Part shown: piece after piece, positions 54,430 to 63,820 of the stretch
How the letters are laid out: every line of letters begins with the position of its first letter
Position numbering within the stretch: position 1 is the stretch's first letter
The notes under the pieces: generated by a model
What the model was told of the DNA's origin: nothing
The model's input: only the letters and a program-made list of their open reading frames with translations
Databases searched by the model: none
Translations under genes and position numbers: made by a program
From: an uncultured Maribacter sp.
GTDB taxonomy: Bacteria; Bacteroidota; Bacteroidia; Flavobacteriales; Flavobacteriaceae
DNA: 64,000 bases
NCBI GenBank assembly: GCA_947504045.1
Contig: CANNFY010000007.1
Span: 1 to 64,000, forward strand
Direction: 5' to 3'

Positions 54430-54592
54430 TAAATATAGTAAAGTGTTTTAAAGGCAACAGTCTGCTAATATTTTCTCAAGCATTACCCTTTTGTTTAAGA
54501 TGGTTTTTGGTTTAGAGTTAAAATAATATCAATTTGTAATAAAAAACCCTCTTATTTTAAATATATCGCATTATTTAAGCGCTACAAAACTG

Positions 54593-54600
54593 TAATTTTG
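54593..54600 (+). promoter_or_regulatory. Candidate -7 element for pyc
   Basis: TAATTTTG fits TAnnTTTG, 40 nt before the GTG start at 54641. No -33 TTG at normal spacing. Confidence 0.35.
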
Positions 54601-54640
54601 ATTATATTGTGGGATAACCATTAATAAAATCAATATAGCT

Positions 54641-57600
54641 GTGAAAATAAATACCGTTTTAGTTGCAAACAGGGGAGAAATAGCAATTCGTATATTTAGA
54701 GCCTGTGTAGAAATAGGAATAAAAACTGTAGGAATATATACTTATGAAGACCGATATTCTTTGCATAGGTATAAAGCAGATGAATGCTATCAAATAGGAG
54801 AGGATAACGAGCCTTTAAAACCTTATTTAGATATTGATGCTATTATAAAAATAGCAGTAGATAAAAATGTAGATGCCATTCATCCTGGATACGGATTTCT
54901 TTCTGAAAATGCTGAATTTGCACAAAAATGCGCAGATAATGGCATAAAATTTATTGGTCCTAAAGTATCAGTTTTAAAAGCTTTAGGGGATAAAATTACA
55001 GCTAAAGAAGTAGCTGTGGCTAATAATATTCCTATTATACAAAGTAGCGATAAAGATTTAACAACTATTGATGTTGCAATAAAAGAGGCAGATAGAATAG
55101 GATATCCTATTATGTTAAAAGCTGCTTCTGGTGGTGGTGGTCGTGGAATGCGAGTTATTAGAACAGAAGTAGATTTAAAAAAAGCTTTTCCAGAAGCCCG
55201 TAGAGAATCTCTTAATGCCTTTGGAGACGATACTGTTTTTCTAGAAAAATTTGTTGAAAACCCAAAACATATAGAAGTTCAAATTGTAGCCGATGAGCAT
55301 GGCAATATGGTGCATTTATTTGAAAGAGATTGTTCTGTGCAAAGACGCTACCAAAAAGTTATTGAGTTTGCACCTTCTTATGGTTTATCTCAAGAGACTA
55401 AAAATAATTTATATACCTACGCTTTAAATATTTGTAAAGCTGTAAACTATAATAATATTGGTACAGTAGAATTTTTAGTAGATGATGATGAAAGTATTTA
55501 TTTTATTGAAGTAAACCCTAGAGTACAAGTAGAGCATACTGTAACGGAAATGGTAACCAATATAGATCTGATTAAGACGCAAATATTTGTTGCTGGGGGT
55601 TATAAGCTAGCAGATACTCAAATAAAAATAGAAAGTCAAGAGTCGGTACAAGTTTCTGGTTATGCATTACAATGTAGAATTACAACAGAAGACCCTGCAA
55701 ACAATTTTAAACCAGATTATGGTGTAGTAACCACCTACCGTAGTGCTTCGGGGTTTGGTATTCGTTTAGATGCAGGTAGTATTTACCAAGGTGTAGCAAT
55801 ATCTCCTTTTTTCGACTCTATGTTAGTAAAAGTATCTGCCAGAAGTAGAACCTTAGACGGTTCTTGTAGAAAAATGCGTAGAGCACTAGCCGAATTTAGA
55901 ATTCGAGGGGTAAAAACAAACATGTCTTTTTTAGATAATATTCTAAAACATCAAACCTTTAGAGACGGTAAGGTAACAGTTAACTTTATTCAAAACGAAC
56001 CTAAGTTGTTTGAGTTTGTTGAACCAAGAAACCGAGTAAATAAACTAATTCAGTTTTTAGGAGAAATTATTGTAAATGGGAATCCGGATGTTAAAAAGTA
56101 TAACCCTAATCATGTTTTTTCTAAACCAATTATACCAAGTTTTCCTAAAGGCGAAAGTTACCCAAAAGGGACTAAAGATTTATTAACAGAATTAGGACCC
56201 GATAAATTTGCAGAATGGTTAAAAAATGAAAAGAAAGTTCATTTTACAGATACCACAATGCGAGACGCTCATCAAAGTTTATTAGCAACCAGAATGCGTA
56301 CTATAGATATGCTTAAAGTTGCAGAAGGCTATGCAAAAAATAACCCAGAAATTTTTAGTATGGAAGTCTGGGGAGGAGCAACTTTTGATGTTTGTTTGCG
56401 CTTTTTACAAGAAAATCCTTGGGAGCGTTTAGCACTGTTGCGTAAGGCAATGCCAAACCTTTTATTGCAAATGTTAATTAGAGGCTCTAACGGAGTTGGT
56501 TATAAAGCATATCCAGACAATTTAATAGGTGAGTTTGTAGAAAAATCTTGGGAAACAGGGGTTGATGTTTTTCGTATTTTCGACTCTCTAAACTGGATGC
56601 AGTCTTTAGCACCTTGTATTGAGCATGTAAGAAAAAGAACCGGTGGTTTAGCAGAGGGTTCTATATGTTATACTGGAGATATTTTAGACCCAACCAAAAC
56701 TAAATACAATCTTAAATATTATGTGCAATTAGCAAAAGATATAGAAAATGCTGGGGCTCATATTTTAGGAGTAAAAGATATGGCAGGTTTACTGAAACCA
56801 AATGCAGCTTATGAGTTAATAGGAACTTTAAAAACCGAGATTAATATTCCAATACATTTACACACACATGACACCTCGTCTACACAAGCAGCAATGTATT
56901 TAAAAGCGGTAGAAGCAGGTGTAGATGTAGTAGATGTTGCATTAGGTGGGCTGTCTGGTTTAACATCACAGCCAAACTTTAATTCGGTAATGGAGATGCT
57001 ACGTTTTCATGAGCGCGAAAATATTTTAAATGCAGAGAAATTGGCAGAATATTCTAATTACTGGGAAACCGTTCGTAATTACTATTACACATTTGAATCT
57101 GGATTAAAATCTGGAACAGGAGAAGTGTATAAGCATGAAATTCCTGGCGGACAATATTCAAACCTAAAAGGGCAAGCAATTGCTTTAGGTTTAGAAGATA
57201 AATTTCCAGAAGTAACTAAAATGTATGGCGAAGTAAATACCATGTTTGGAGATATTGTAAAGGTAACACCAAGCTCTAAAGTAGTAGGGGATATGGCGCA
57301 ATATATGATTAGCAATAGCCTTACAGTAGAAGATGTGTTAGAAAGAGGAGAAGACATCTCTTTTCCAGAATCAGTTAAAAACTTTTTTAGAGGAGATTTA
57401 GGGCAGCCAGTTGGTGGTTTTCCTGCAAAACTTCAAAAAATAGTTCTTAAAGATGAAAAACCTTATACAGAAAGGCCAAATGCGCACTTAGAGCCAGTAG
57501 ATTTTGAAAAAGAATTTAAAGCTTTTAAGCGTAAATTTAAAAAAGGAATGGGAAGAGCTTTAAAAATGACCGATTTCTTATCCTATAAATTATATCCAAA

Positions 57601-58093
57601 AGTATTTACAGATGCTTACAATAATCATGTAAAATATGGTAACGTTGTAAATATACCTACCAAAAACTTTTTCTATGGTATGGAAGTAGGTGAAGAAATA
57701 ATGGTGGAGTTAGATGAAGGTAAAAAGGTGCTTATATCTTTAATGCTAAAAGGAGAACCAGACGATGCTGGTAATGTCAGTATTTTCTTTAAAATAAACG
57801 GTCAATTACGTAATGTGTTGGTTAAAAATACTTCTGTAAAAGTAGAAAAAGTAGAAAACAAAAAAGCAGACATTTCTAACGCTAAAGAGATTGGCGCTCC
57901 ATTACAAGGTTTGTTGTCTAGTGTACTGGTAAAAAAAGGAGAAGCGGTAAAAAGAAACCAACCTTTGTTTATCATAGAGGCAATGAAAATGGAAACATCC
58001 GTTACTGCAACAGCGGATGGTGTGGTAGATAGAATTATTTTAAACGGTGGCTCATTAGTGAATTCTGAAGATTTAGTGATAGTTCTTAAATAA
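54641..58093 (+). CDS. pyc: Pyruvate carboxylase
   Basis: 1150 residues with a GTG start. Biotin carboxylase domain: VLVANRGEIAIRIFRACVEI, HPGYGFLSENAEFAQKC, KAASGGGGRGMRVI, EVNPRVQVEHTVTEMV. The carboxyltransferase half has TDTTMRDAHQSLLATRMRT, WGGATFDVCLRFL, and the carboxylated-Lys region VKDMAGLLKPNAAY with HLHTHDTSSTQAAMYLKAVE. The biotinyl domain has IIEAMKMETSVTATADG with Lys near 1116. Refills oxaloacetate from pyruvate and ATP. birA is encoded 10 kb upstream. PEP carboxylase follows directly, giving two anaplerotic routes in one place. Confidence 0.97.
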   Translation: MKINTVLVANRGEIAIRIFRACVEIGIKTVGIYTYEDRYSLHRYKADECYQIGEDNEPLKPYLDIDAIIKIAVDKNVDAIHPGYGFLSENAEFAQKCADNGIKFIGPKVSVLKALGDKITAKEVAVANNIPIIQSSDKDLTTIDVAIKEADRIGYPIMLKAASGGGGRGMRVIRTEVDLKKAFPEARRESLNAFGDDTVFLEKFVENPKHIEVQIVADEHGNMVHLFERDCSVQRRYQKVIEFAPSYGLSQETKNNLYTYALNICKAVNYNNIGTVEFLVDDDESIYFIEVNPRVQVEHTVTEMVTNIDLIKTQIFVAGGYKLADTQIKIESQESVQVSGYALQCRITTEDPANNFKPDYGVVTTYRSASGFGIRLDAGSIYQGVAISPFFDSMLVKVSARSRTLDGSCRKMRRALAEFRIRGVKTNMSFLDNILKHQTFRDGKVTVNFIQNEPKLFEFVEPRNRVNKLIQFLGEIIVNGNPDVKKYNPNHVFSKPIIPSFPKGESYPKGTKDLLTELGPDKFAEWLKNEKKVHFTDTTMRDAHQSLLATRMRTIDMLKVAEGYAKNNPEIFSMEVWGGATFDVCLRFLQENPWERLALLRKAMPNLLLQMLIRGSNGVGYKAYPDNLIGEFVEKSWETGVDVFRIFDSLNWMQSLAPCIEHVRKRTGGLAEGSICYTGDILDPTKTKYNLKYYVQLAKDIENAGAHILGVKDMAGLLKPNAAYELIGTLKTEINIPIHLHTHDTSSTQAAMYLKAVEAGVDVVDVALGGLSGLTSQPNFNSVMEMLRFHERENILNAEKLAEYSNYWETVRNYYYTFESGLKSGTGEVYKHEIPGGQYSNLKGQAIALGLEDKFPEVTKMYGEVNTMFGDIVKVTPSSKVVGDMAQYMISNSLTVEDVLERGEDISFPESVKNFFRGDLGQPVGGFPAKLQKIVLKDEKPYTERPNAHLEPVDFEKEFKAFKRKFKKGMGRALKMTDFLSYKLYPKVFTDAYNNHVKYGNVVNIPTKNFFYGMEVGEEIMVELDEGKKVLISLMLKGEPDDAGNVSIFFKINGQLRNVLVKNTSVKVEKVENKKADISNAKEIGAPLQGLLSSVLVKKGEAVKRNQPLFIIEAMKMETSVTATADGVVDRIILNGGSLVNSEDLVIVLK

Positions 58094-58115
58094 AATGTAA
58101 AAAAAATAATGATTT

Positions 58116-58152
58116 AAACCCCTTTTGTTACTATTGCAAAAGGGTTTTTTTT
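58116..58152 (+). terminator. Terminator between pyc and ppc
   Basis: Stem cccttttg (58120-58127) with caaaaggg (58137-58144), followed by eight T. It shows that ppc is not simply read from pyc and rules out a TTG start at 58125 for ppc. Confidence 0.8.
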
Positions 58153-58223
58153 GTCCAAAAAGCTTTGGTACTTTTGTTAGCTCAGAATCTAGTAATAACA
58201 TTTTGCCAAGTAAAGAATATTTT

Positions 58224-60770
58224 ATGAAACAAACAGCAAGGCTAAAAGAGTTTAAAAAATCGGTTACAAATAGATTTAACGTCTATAATAGTCTGTTTTT
58301 AAATTTACCTTATAGAAATATAGAGAATGTAGGAATGGTTATTCCATTAATGCTAGATCAGTGTCAAAAAGGGCTTAAATCAGGAAAAAATCCTAAAGAA
58401 ATTTTAGATGGTTTTTTTGAAAATTATGTAGATATAAAATCAGAAAAAGATAGGATAGATTTTATGTTTCGCATTATACAATATGTAGAACGTCAAGTAG
58501 TTTTATACGATAGTGTAGAAGATGCTGCTTTCCCAAAATTGTTTGAACATAATAGTAATCTTACTATAAAAGATTATTTTGAGTTGGTAGACAAGAATAA
58601 AAGCTGGGATAAAATAGCAGAACAATTATCTACTTTTAGCTCTAGATTAGTATTAACGGCACACCCTACGCAATTTTATACACCTGCAGTATTAGATATT
58701 ATCTCTAAATTAAGAACATTAATTTTAGAAGATAATATAGATGATATAGATATTACATTACAGCAATTAGGGCTTACATCACTTATAAACTCTAAAAAAC
58801 CAACACCATTAGACGAAGCTAAAAATATTATTTATATTCTTAGAAATGTATATTATGATGCGGTTGGAGAGTTGTATGCATACTTAAGAAAAAATATTAA
58901 GAATGCCGAGTTTGAAAACTACGATATTATAAAACTAGGTTTTTGGCCTGGAGGAGACCGTGATGGTAATCCTTTTGTAACCGCAGATATAACTAGTGAT
59001 GTTGCAGATGAGTTACGAGTAACTTTAATGAAATGTTATTATAACGATTTAAAGAAACTACAAAAAAAATTAACCTTTGGTGCAGTACAAGATTCTATAG
59101 CAGAGCTAAGAGAAAACCTATACACAGCCATGTTTAATCCTAAAAAACATGTTGGTTATAAAGATATTATTGGTCCTTTAGAAAAAATAAGAACCATTTT
59201 AATAGAAAAATTCCATGGGTTATATTTAGCAGATTTAGATTACTTTATGGATAAAGTAAAAATCTTTAAAACCCACTTTGCAACTTTAGATGTTAGGCAA
59301 GATCACAGTATACATACCAAAGTAGTAGAAACAATATTAAAGCAAAATGGTTTAATAAAAGAAAATCTTTCAGAGCTTTCAGAAGATGAATTGGTAGATT
59401 TATTATTACATAAAGATTTACAGTTAAAAGCGGAAGATTTTGAAGAAGGTATTGTACAAGATACTATTAAGAATATTGGGCAATTAAAAGCGATACAAGA
59501 GAAAAACGGCCAAGAAGGGTGTACAAGATATATTATTAGTAATTCTGAAGATATATTCTCTGTTCTTTTTGTATTTGGTTTATTTAGATGGTGTGGCTGG
59601 GATTCTAAAGAAATTACTTTTGATATAGTACCACTTTTTGAAACCATGAATGGTATGGATACTTCAGAAGATACTATGCAAAAGCTATTTAGCATACCAG
59701 AATACATGGCGCATGTAAACAAAAGAAGTAAAAAGCATACAATAATGCTTGGTTTCTCTGATGGTACAAAAGATGGTGGTTACTTAAAAGCTAACTGGTC
59801 TATTATAAAAACTAAAGAAAGTCTTTCTGGAGTTTGTGCTAAACACAATGTAAAAGCCATATTTTTTGATGGTCGTGGTGGCCCACCAGCTCGTGGAGGT
59901 GGAAAAACACACCGTTTTTATGCAGCGCAAACCAAAGATATTGCAAATAACGAAATACAATTAACTATTCAAGGGCAAACTATAACTAGTACATATGGTA
60001 CTAAAGAACAGTTTATGTATAACTGCGAGCAATTATTAACTGCAGGTTTATCTAATAATTTCTTTGGAGATAAGAATGTAATTTCTAAAGAGCAAAGAGG
60101 TTTAATTGAAGAGCTTTCAGAACTTAGTTTCTCTAAGTATGATGCGTTAAAGCACCATGATAAATTTATGCCGTATTTAGAAAATAGAAGTACGCTTAAA
60201 TACTATACTAAAGCTAATATTGGTAGCCGTCCTGGGAAAAGAGGAAATAAAGCAAAATTAGAATTATCAGATTTACGTGCTATTTCTTTTGTAGGTTCTT
60301 GGAGCCAATTAAAGCAAAACGTACCAGGTTATTTCGGATTAGGAACAGCAATAAAAGCTATGAAAGACCAAGGTAGAATAGAAGAAGTTAAAGCATTATA
60401 CAAAGAAGTTCCTGTGTTTAGAGCTTTAATGTCTAATAGTATGATGTCTATTTCTAAATGCTATTTTGAACTTACTAGTTATATGAAAGAAGATAAAGAG
60501 TATGGCGATTTTTGGATGATTCTTTTAAACGAGTTTAACTTATCTAAAGAAATGTTGTTGCTAATTGCGGATACCGATATTTTAATGGAAAAAGAACCTG
60601 TTTCTCGTGAGTCTATAAAAATTAGAGAGAATATAGTACTTCCATTATTAGTAATACAACAATATGCATTACAGAAAATAGGAGCAGATTCTTCTTTTAA
60701 AGAATTGTATGAGAAGATTGTTACCCGTTCTCTTTACGGTAATATTAATGCCAGTCGTAACTCGGCTTAA
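58224..60770 (+). CDS. ppc: Phosphoenolpyruvate carboxylase, divergent Bacteroidota type
   Basis: 848 residues from the ATG at 58224 (MKQTARLKEFKKSV). The first catalytic His is near 147 in LVLTAHPTQFYTPA. GFWPGGDRDGNPFVTADITS, TLDVRQDHSIH, IMLGFSDGTKDGGYLKANW and FDGRGGPPARGGGKTHRFYA are the later blocks. Two points differ from the E. coli enzyme: the second His in FHGRGG is Asp here (FDGRGG), and the protein ends NASRNSA instead of the conserved NTG. Probably both are usual for Bacteroidota. Adds bicarbonate to PEP to form oxaloacetate. Confidence 0.92.
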   Translation: MKQTARLKEFKKSVTNRFNVYNSLFLNLPYRNIENVGMVIPLMLDQCQKGLKSGKNPKEILDGFFENYVDIKSEKDRIDFMFRIIQYVERQVVLYDSVEDAAFPKLFEHNSNLTIKDYFELVDKNKSWDKIAEQLSTFSSRLVLTAHPTQFYTPAVLDIISKLRTLILEDNIDDIDITLQQLGLTSLINSKKPTPLDEAKNIIYILRNVYYDAVGELYAYLRKNIKNAEFENYDIIKLGFWPGGDRDGNPFVTADITSDVADELRVTLMKCYYNDLKKLQKKLTFGAVQDSIAELRENLYTAMFNPKKHVGYKDIIGPLEKIRTILIEKFHGLYLADLDYFMDKVKIFKTHFATLDVRQDHSIHTKVVETILKQNGLIKENLSELSEDELVDLLLHKDLQLKAEDFEEGIVQDTIKNIGQLKAIQEKNGQEGCTRYIISNSEDIFSVLFVFGLFRWCGWDSKEITFDIVPLFETMNGMDTSEDTMQKLFSIPEYMAHVNKRSKKHTIMLGFSDGTKDGGYLKANWSIIKTKESLSGVCAKHNVKAIFFDGRGGPPARGGGKTHRFYAAQTKDIANNEIQLTIQGQTITSTYGTKEQFMYNCEQLLTAGLSNNFFGDKNVISKEQRGLIEELSELSFSKYDALKHHDKFMPYLENRSTLKYYTKANIGSRPGKRGNKAKLELSDLRAISFVGSWSQLKQNVPGYFGLGTAIKAMKDQGRIEEVKALYKEVPVFRALMSNSMMSISKCYFELTSYMKEDKEYGDFWMILLNEFNLSKEMLLLIADTDILMEKEPVSRESIKIRENIVLPLLVIQQYALQKIGADSSFKELYEKIVTRSLYGNINASRNSA

Positions 60771-60790
60771 GAAAACAATATTTTTTTTGC

Positions 60791-60831
60791 AAACACCCTC
60801 TTTAGTACTAAATTAAAGAGGGTGTTTTTTT
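60791..60831 (+). terminator. Terminator after ppc
   Basis: Stem acaccctcttta (60793-60804) with taaagagggtgt (60814-60825), loop of 9 nt and a T-run after. Confidence 0.9.
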
Positions 60832-60950
60832 ATATTCAGCTTTTGTACATCTTAATTGAGAAAATTACATAATATGTATACGCTCCAAGGTAAACAGTAA
60901 AAAAAGAAAACATTTTATTTACTGTTGGGTTAAAATTGTAATTTAGAGTA

Positions 60951-61334
60951 ATGGTATCTAGAATAATAAACTTTATAATAGCATTAGTTTGGTTGGTAAA
61001 CGGACTCTATTGTAAGGTCTTAAACCAAGTGCCAAGGCACCAAAAAATTGTAACTCGTATTTTAGGAGAAGACTATGGCCCTTTGTTTACTGTTGCTATT
61101 GGTGTAGCAGAGATTGCAATGTGTGTTTGGATTTTATCTAGAATAAAACCAAAGCTAAACGCTATAACACAAATATTAATAATAAGTACAATGAATATTT
61201 TAGAATACTTTTTAGTGCCAGATTTATTGTTGTGGGGCAAATACAACTCTCTCTTTGCATTTTTATTTATAGTACTTATTTATGTAAATGAATTTCATTT
61301 ACGAAAAAAAGAAAACTCTACAAGCAATGTTTAG
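60951..61334 (+). CDS. DoxX-like small membrane protein
   Basis: 127 residues with four membrane helices: IINFIIALVWLVNGLYCKVL, YGPLFTVAIGVAEIAMCVWI, AITQILIISTMNILEYFLVP and LLLWGKYNSLFAFLFIVLIY. The N-L-Y-C-K and QVPRHQ-IV--ILG features agree with the DoxX-like PF13781 family. No enzymatic residues are known. Its last 8 nt overlap the next gene, so the four-gene cluster to 63218 is probably one transcript. Confidence 0.82.
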   Translation: MVSRIINFIIALVWLVNGLYCKVLNQVPRHQKIVTRILGEDYGPLFTVAIGVAEIAMCVWILSRIKPKLNAITQILIISTMNILEYFLVPDLLLWGKYNSLFAFLFIVLIYVNEFHLRKKENSTSNV

Positions 61335-62067
61335 TAAGCTAAAAGACCACCCTTTTGCTGTGGAAGCACACTTTAAAAGTTCTTTAGTATTTACTTTTGC
61401 CGTGCCTAAAGAGCAGTTGCAAAATAAAATTCCAGAGTGTTTAAATTTAGATACTTTCCAAGATAAATATGCCTTTGTAGCAGTGGCCATGGTGCAAACC
61501 CAAGATTTACGTCCGAAAGGGTTTCCTAGGTTTATGGGAAACGATTTTTTCTTAATAGGATATCGAGTTTTTGTACGCTATAAAAACAAAGCAGGGAAAA
61601 ACTTGCGCGGACTTTATATTTTAAAATCGGAGACCGATACCAAGAAAATGGAGTATATGGGAAATATGTTTACCCATTACCAATATACTACTACAGATAT
61701 AATGCAAGAAGAAACAAAAGAGATAAAACGTATTTCGTCTCAAAAATCAGGATTTTCTGTAACCGTAAAAAGTAAAAATGAGGTAGAAGTACCCTTGCCT
61801 AAAGATTCTCCGTTTAAAGATTTTAAAGAAGCGCGTAGGTTTGCAGGGCCTTTACCATTTACATTTACGTATAATAAAGAAGATAAAGAAGTGCTAATTA
61901 TAGAAGGTGTACGCCAAAATTGGAAACCAAAACCTGTAGAGGCAACTGCATATACCTTTAAATTTTTAGAAGACCAACAAATAGAAAATGCAGTTTTAGC
62001 TAATGTTTTTGAAATAAAAGATATTCCATACTACTGGAAAAAAGGTAAAATAGAAGTATGGAAATAA
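61327..62067 (+). CDS. DUF2071 (YqjF-like) protein
   Basis: 246 residues from the ATG at 61327 (MFSKLKDHPFAVEAHFKSSL). VPKEQLQNKIPECLNLD, KYAFVAVAMVQTQDLRPKGF, FFLIGYRVFVRYKNKAGKNL, RGLYILKSETDT and RRFAGPLPFTFTYN are the family blocks. A start 13 codons further up would overlap the DoxX-like gene more deeply and is less likely. Function unknown. It overlaps the upstream gene by 8 nt and the methyltransferase gene by 10 nt. Confidence 0.88.
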   Translation: MFSKLKDHPFAVEAHFKSSLVFTFAVPKEQLQNKIPECLNLDTFQDKYAFVAVAMVQTQDLRPKGFPRFMGNDFFLIGYRVFVRYKNKAGKNLRGLYILKSETDTKKMEYMGNMFTHYQYTTTDIMQEETKEIKRISSQKSGFSVTVKSKNEVEVPLPKDSPFKDFKEARRFAGPLPFTFTYNKEDKEVLIIEGVRQNWKPKPVEATAYTFKFLEDQQIENAVLANVFEIKDIPYYWKKGKIEVWK

Positions 62068-62810
62068 AAAGAAAAAAATTTCAAGGTGTATTAAATATTC
62101 TAAGTTTTAATAGGCATTTTTATGTAATAGGGCTTTTAGTATTGGCAGTACTAATAGCAGCATTGTTTTATTTTAAAATTTCCATATTAATTACAAGTAT
62201 ACTTATAGGAGCATTTTTGTATGGTTTTTTAATGCCGTTACTAGTGTCTGCATATGTATATGACTTTTCTGGGTATTATGATTTTAAATGGTTGCAAGAA
62301 CTGGGATTAACAAAAGAAAACCCGCAACAAATAGTAAATATTAATGCAGGTTTTGATGAAACTAGTTTTATTTTAGAAAACAACTTTCCAAAAGCAAGTT
62401 TAAAAGTGTTTGATTTTTATAACCCTAAAAAGCATACTGAACCTGCCATTGTAAGAGCACGTAAAGTAAGCTTGGTGTACCCAAATACCGAACAAATAAA
62501 AACAAGCCATATTCCTTTAGAAAGTAATACTGTAGATATACTTTTTTTACTTTCTGCAGTGCATGAAATTCGTTCGCAGGCAGAAAAAGTTGTTTTTTTA
62601 AAAGAATGTAAAAGAGTTTGTAAACCAAATGCAAAAGTAATTACAGTAGAACATTTGCGAGATGTACCTAATTTTTTTGCCTTTTCTGTTGGGTTTACCC
62701 ATTTTTTCTCTATAAAAACATGGGAAAAAGCTTTTTCAGAAGCTGGTTTTACAACTTTTAAAGAAACCAAGTTTACTCCATTTATGTCTATCTTTCGTTG
62801 TAGCTCTTAA
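62058..62810 (+). CDS. Membrane-anchored class I SAM methyltransferase
   Basis: 250 residues. Two N-terminal membrane helices (VIGLLVLAVLIAALFYF; ILITSILIGAFLYGFLMPLL) precede a methyltransferase fold. Motif I is weak: VNINAGFDETSFILENNFPK, without the usual GxGxG. Later strands fit better: LKVFDFYNPKKHTEP, NTVDILFLLSAVHEIRSQAE and CKRVCKPNAKVITVEHLRDV. SAM binding should be tested. Overlaps DUF2071 by 10 nt. Confidence 0.8.
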   Translation: MEIKRKKFQGVLNILSFNRHFYVIGLLVLAVLIAALFYFKISILITSILIGAFLYGFLMPLLVSAYVYDFSGYYDFKWLQELGLTKENPQQIVNINAGFDETSFILENNFPKASLKVFDFYNPKKHTEPAIVRARKVSLVYPNTEQIKTSHIPLESNTVDILFLLSAVHEIRSQAEKVVFLKECKRVCKPNAKVITVEHLRDVPNFFAFSVGFTHFFSIKTWEKAFSEAGFTTFKETKFTPFMSIFRCSS

Positions 62811-62819
62811 AATAATAGT

Positions 62820-63218
62820 ATGCAAATTCATTTAAAAATTATTGGAGTATTATTTATAGTTTTGGCTTTAATACATGTTATTTTTCCTAAATATTTTCAT
62901 TGGAAAAAAGAGTTAAGTAGCCTTAGTTTAGTAAATAAACAAATGATGGAGATACATACTCTTTTTATAGCGGTGGCTGTACTACTTATGGGAATACTCT
63001 GTGTGTGCTCTACTACAGAAATAGTAGAAACACCTTTAGGTAAAAAAATAGCCTTAGGTATGGGTGTTTTTTGGTTTATACGTCTTATAGTTCAGTTTTT
63101 TGGGTATTCTTCAAAATTATGGAAAGGCAAACTTTTTGAAACCATCGTACATATAGTGTTTAGTGTTTTTTGGTTATATGTAACCGTTATTTTCTTTAGT
63201 ACTGCATTTGGGAAATAA
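62820..63218 (+). CDS. Membrane protein of unknown function
   Basis: 132 residues with four membrane helices (IIGVLFIVLALIHVIFPKYF; MEIHTLFIAVAVLLMGILCV; IALGMGVFWFIRLIVQFFGY; TIVHIVFSVFWLYVTVIFF). A conserved-looking HVIFPKYFHWKKEL and IHT point to His residues at membrane borders. I do not recognise the family. It follows the methyltransferase by 9 bp and closes the cluster. Confidence 0.75.
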   Translation: MQIHLKIIGVLFIVLALIHVIFPKYFHWKKELSSLSLVNKQMMEIHTLFIAVAVLLMGILCVCSTTEIVETPLGKKIALGMGVFWFIRLIVQFFGYSSKLWKGKLFETIVHIVFSVFWLYVTVIFFSTAFGK

Positions 63219-63350
63219 ACTTAATTTTTCCCAATAAACAGGGTGGTATATAATTTCTTTTATTTCGAAATTTGTAATCCAATAAGATTCTTATTAAAAT
63301 ATAATTACGTTTAAATGAGTTTTTGATAATTAATACCTTACTTTTTTATT

Positions 63351-63701
63351 ATGACTATAGACTTTCTAAATATGATTTATTTTGCATTACCATTACTTAT
63401 ATTTTGGCTAATAGTAAAATATATTTTTAATGTAAATGTTGCTATTTTATGGCCTTCAGTAATACTGTTATTCCTTTTTGTAGTAGTTGCTATTTGTTCT
63501 CCATATACTTCAAAGTATGATCAATCGGTTTTATATTCAATATTTTGTGTTATACAAGTTTTAATGCTTGGTGCTGGTATTTTATTAATGACTAAACAAG
63601 GAATTGTATGGAAACATTTTTTTATTTCTTTACCCTTTCAATTTTTTTATTGGGTACAACTTTTTTATTACGGATGCATCTATTTTACGCATAAGTTTTA
63701 G
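63351..63701 (+). CDS. Small membrane protein of unknown function
   Basis: 116 residues with four predicted membrane helices (MIYFALPLLIFWLIVKYIF; VAILWPSVILLFLFVVVAIC; VLYSIFCVIQVLMLGAGILL; FFISLPFQFFYWVQLFYYGC). No motif or family recognised. 132 bp separate it from the preceding cluster, so it is probably its own unit. Base composition is like that of its neighbours. Confidence 0.65.
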   Translation: MTIDFLNMIYFALPLLIFWLIVKYIFNVNVAILWPSVILLFLFVVVAICSPYTSKYDQSVLYSIFCVIQVLMLGAGILLMTKQGIVWKHFFISLPFQFFYWVQLFYYGCIYFTHKF

Positions 63702-63820
63702 TAGTTTTTTATGCACTAAAAATTCAGAATAAGTTATTTGTAATTAATTTAACAAGAATATATAATAATGCATTTGGCATTAAAACATTTAATGTATACC
63801 TATGTTCTTAAATTAAGACA

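Noticed and set aside
58125-58223. TTG start for ppc that adds 33 residues
   Set aside because: The TTG lies inside the pyc terminator hairpin, and the added residues do not look like PEP carboxylase. ATG at 58224 is preferred.
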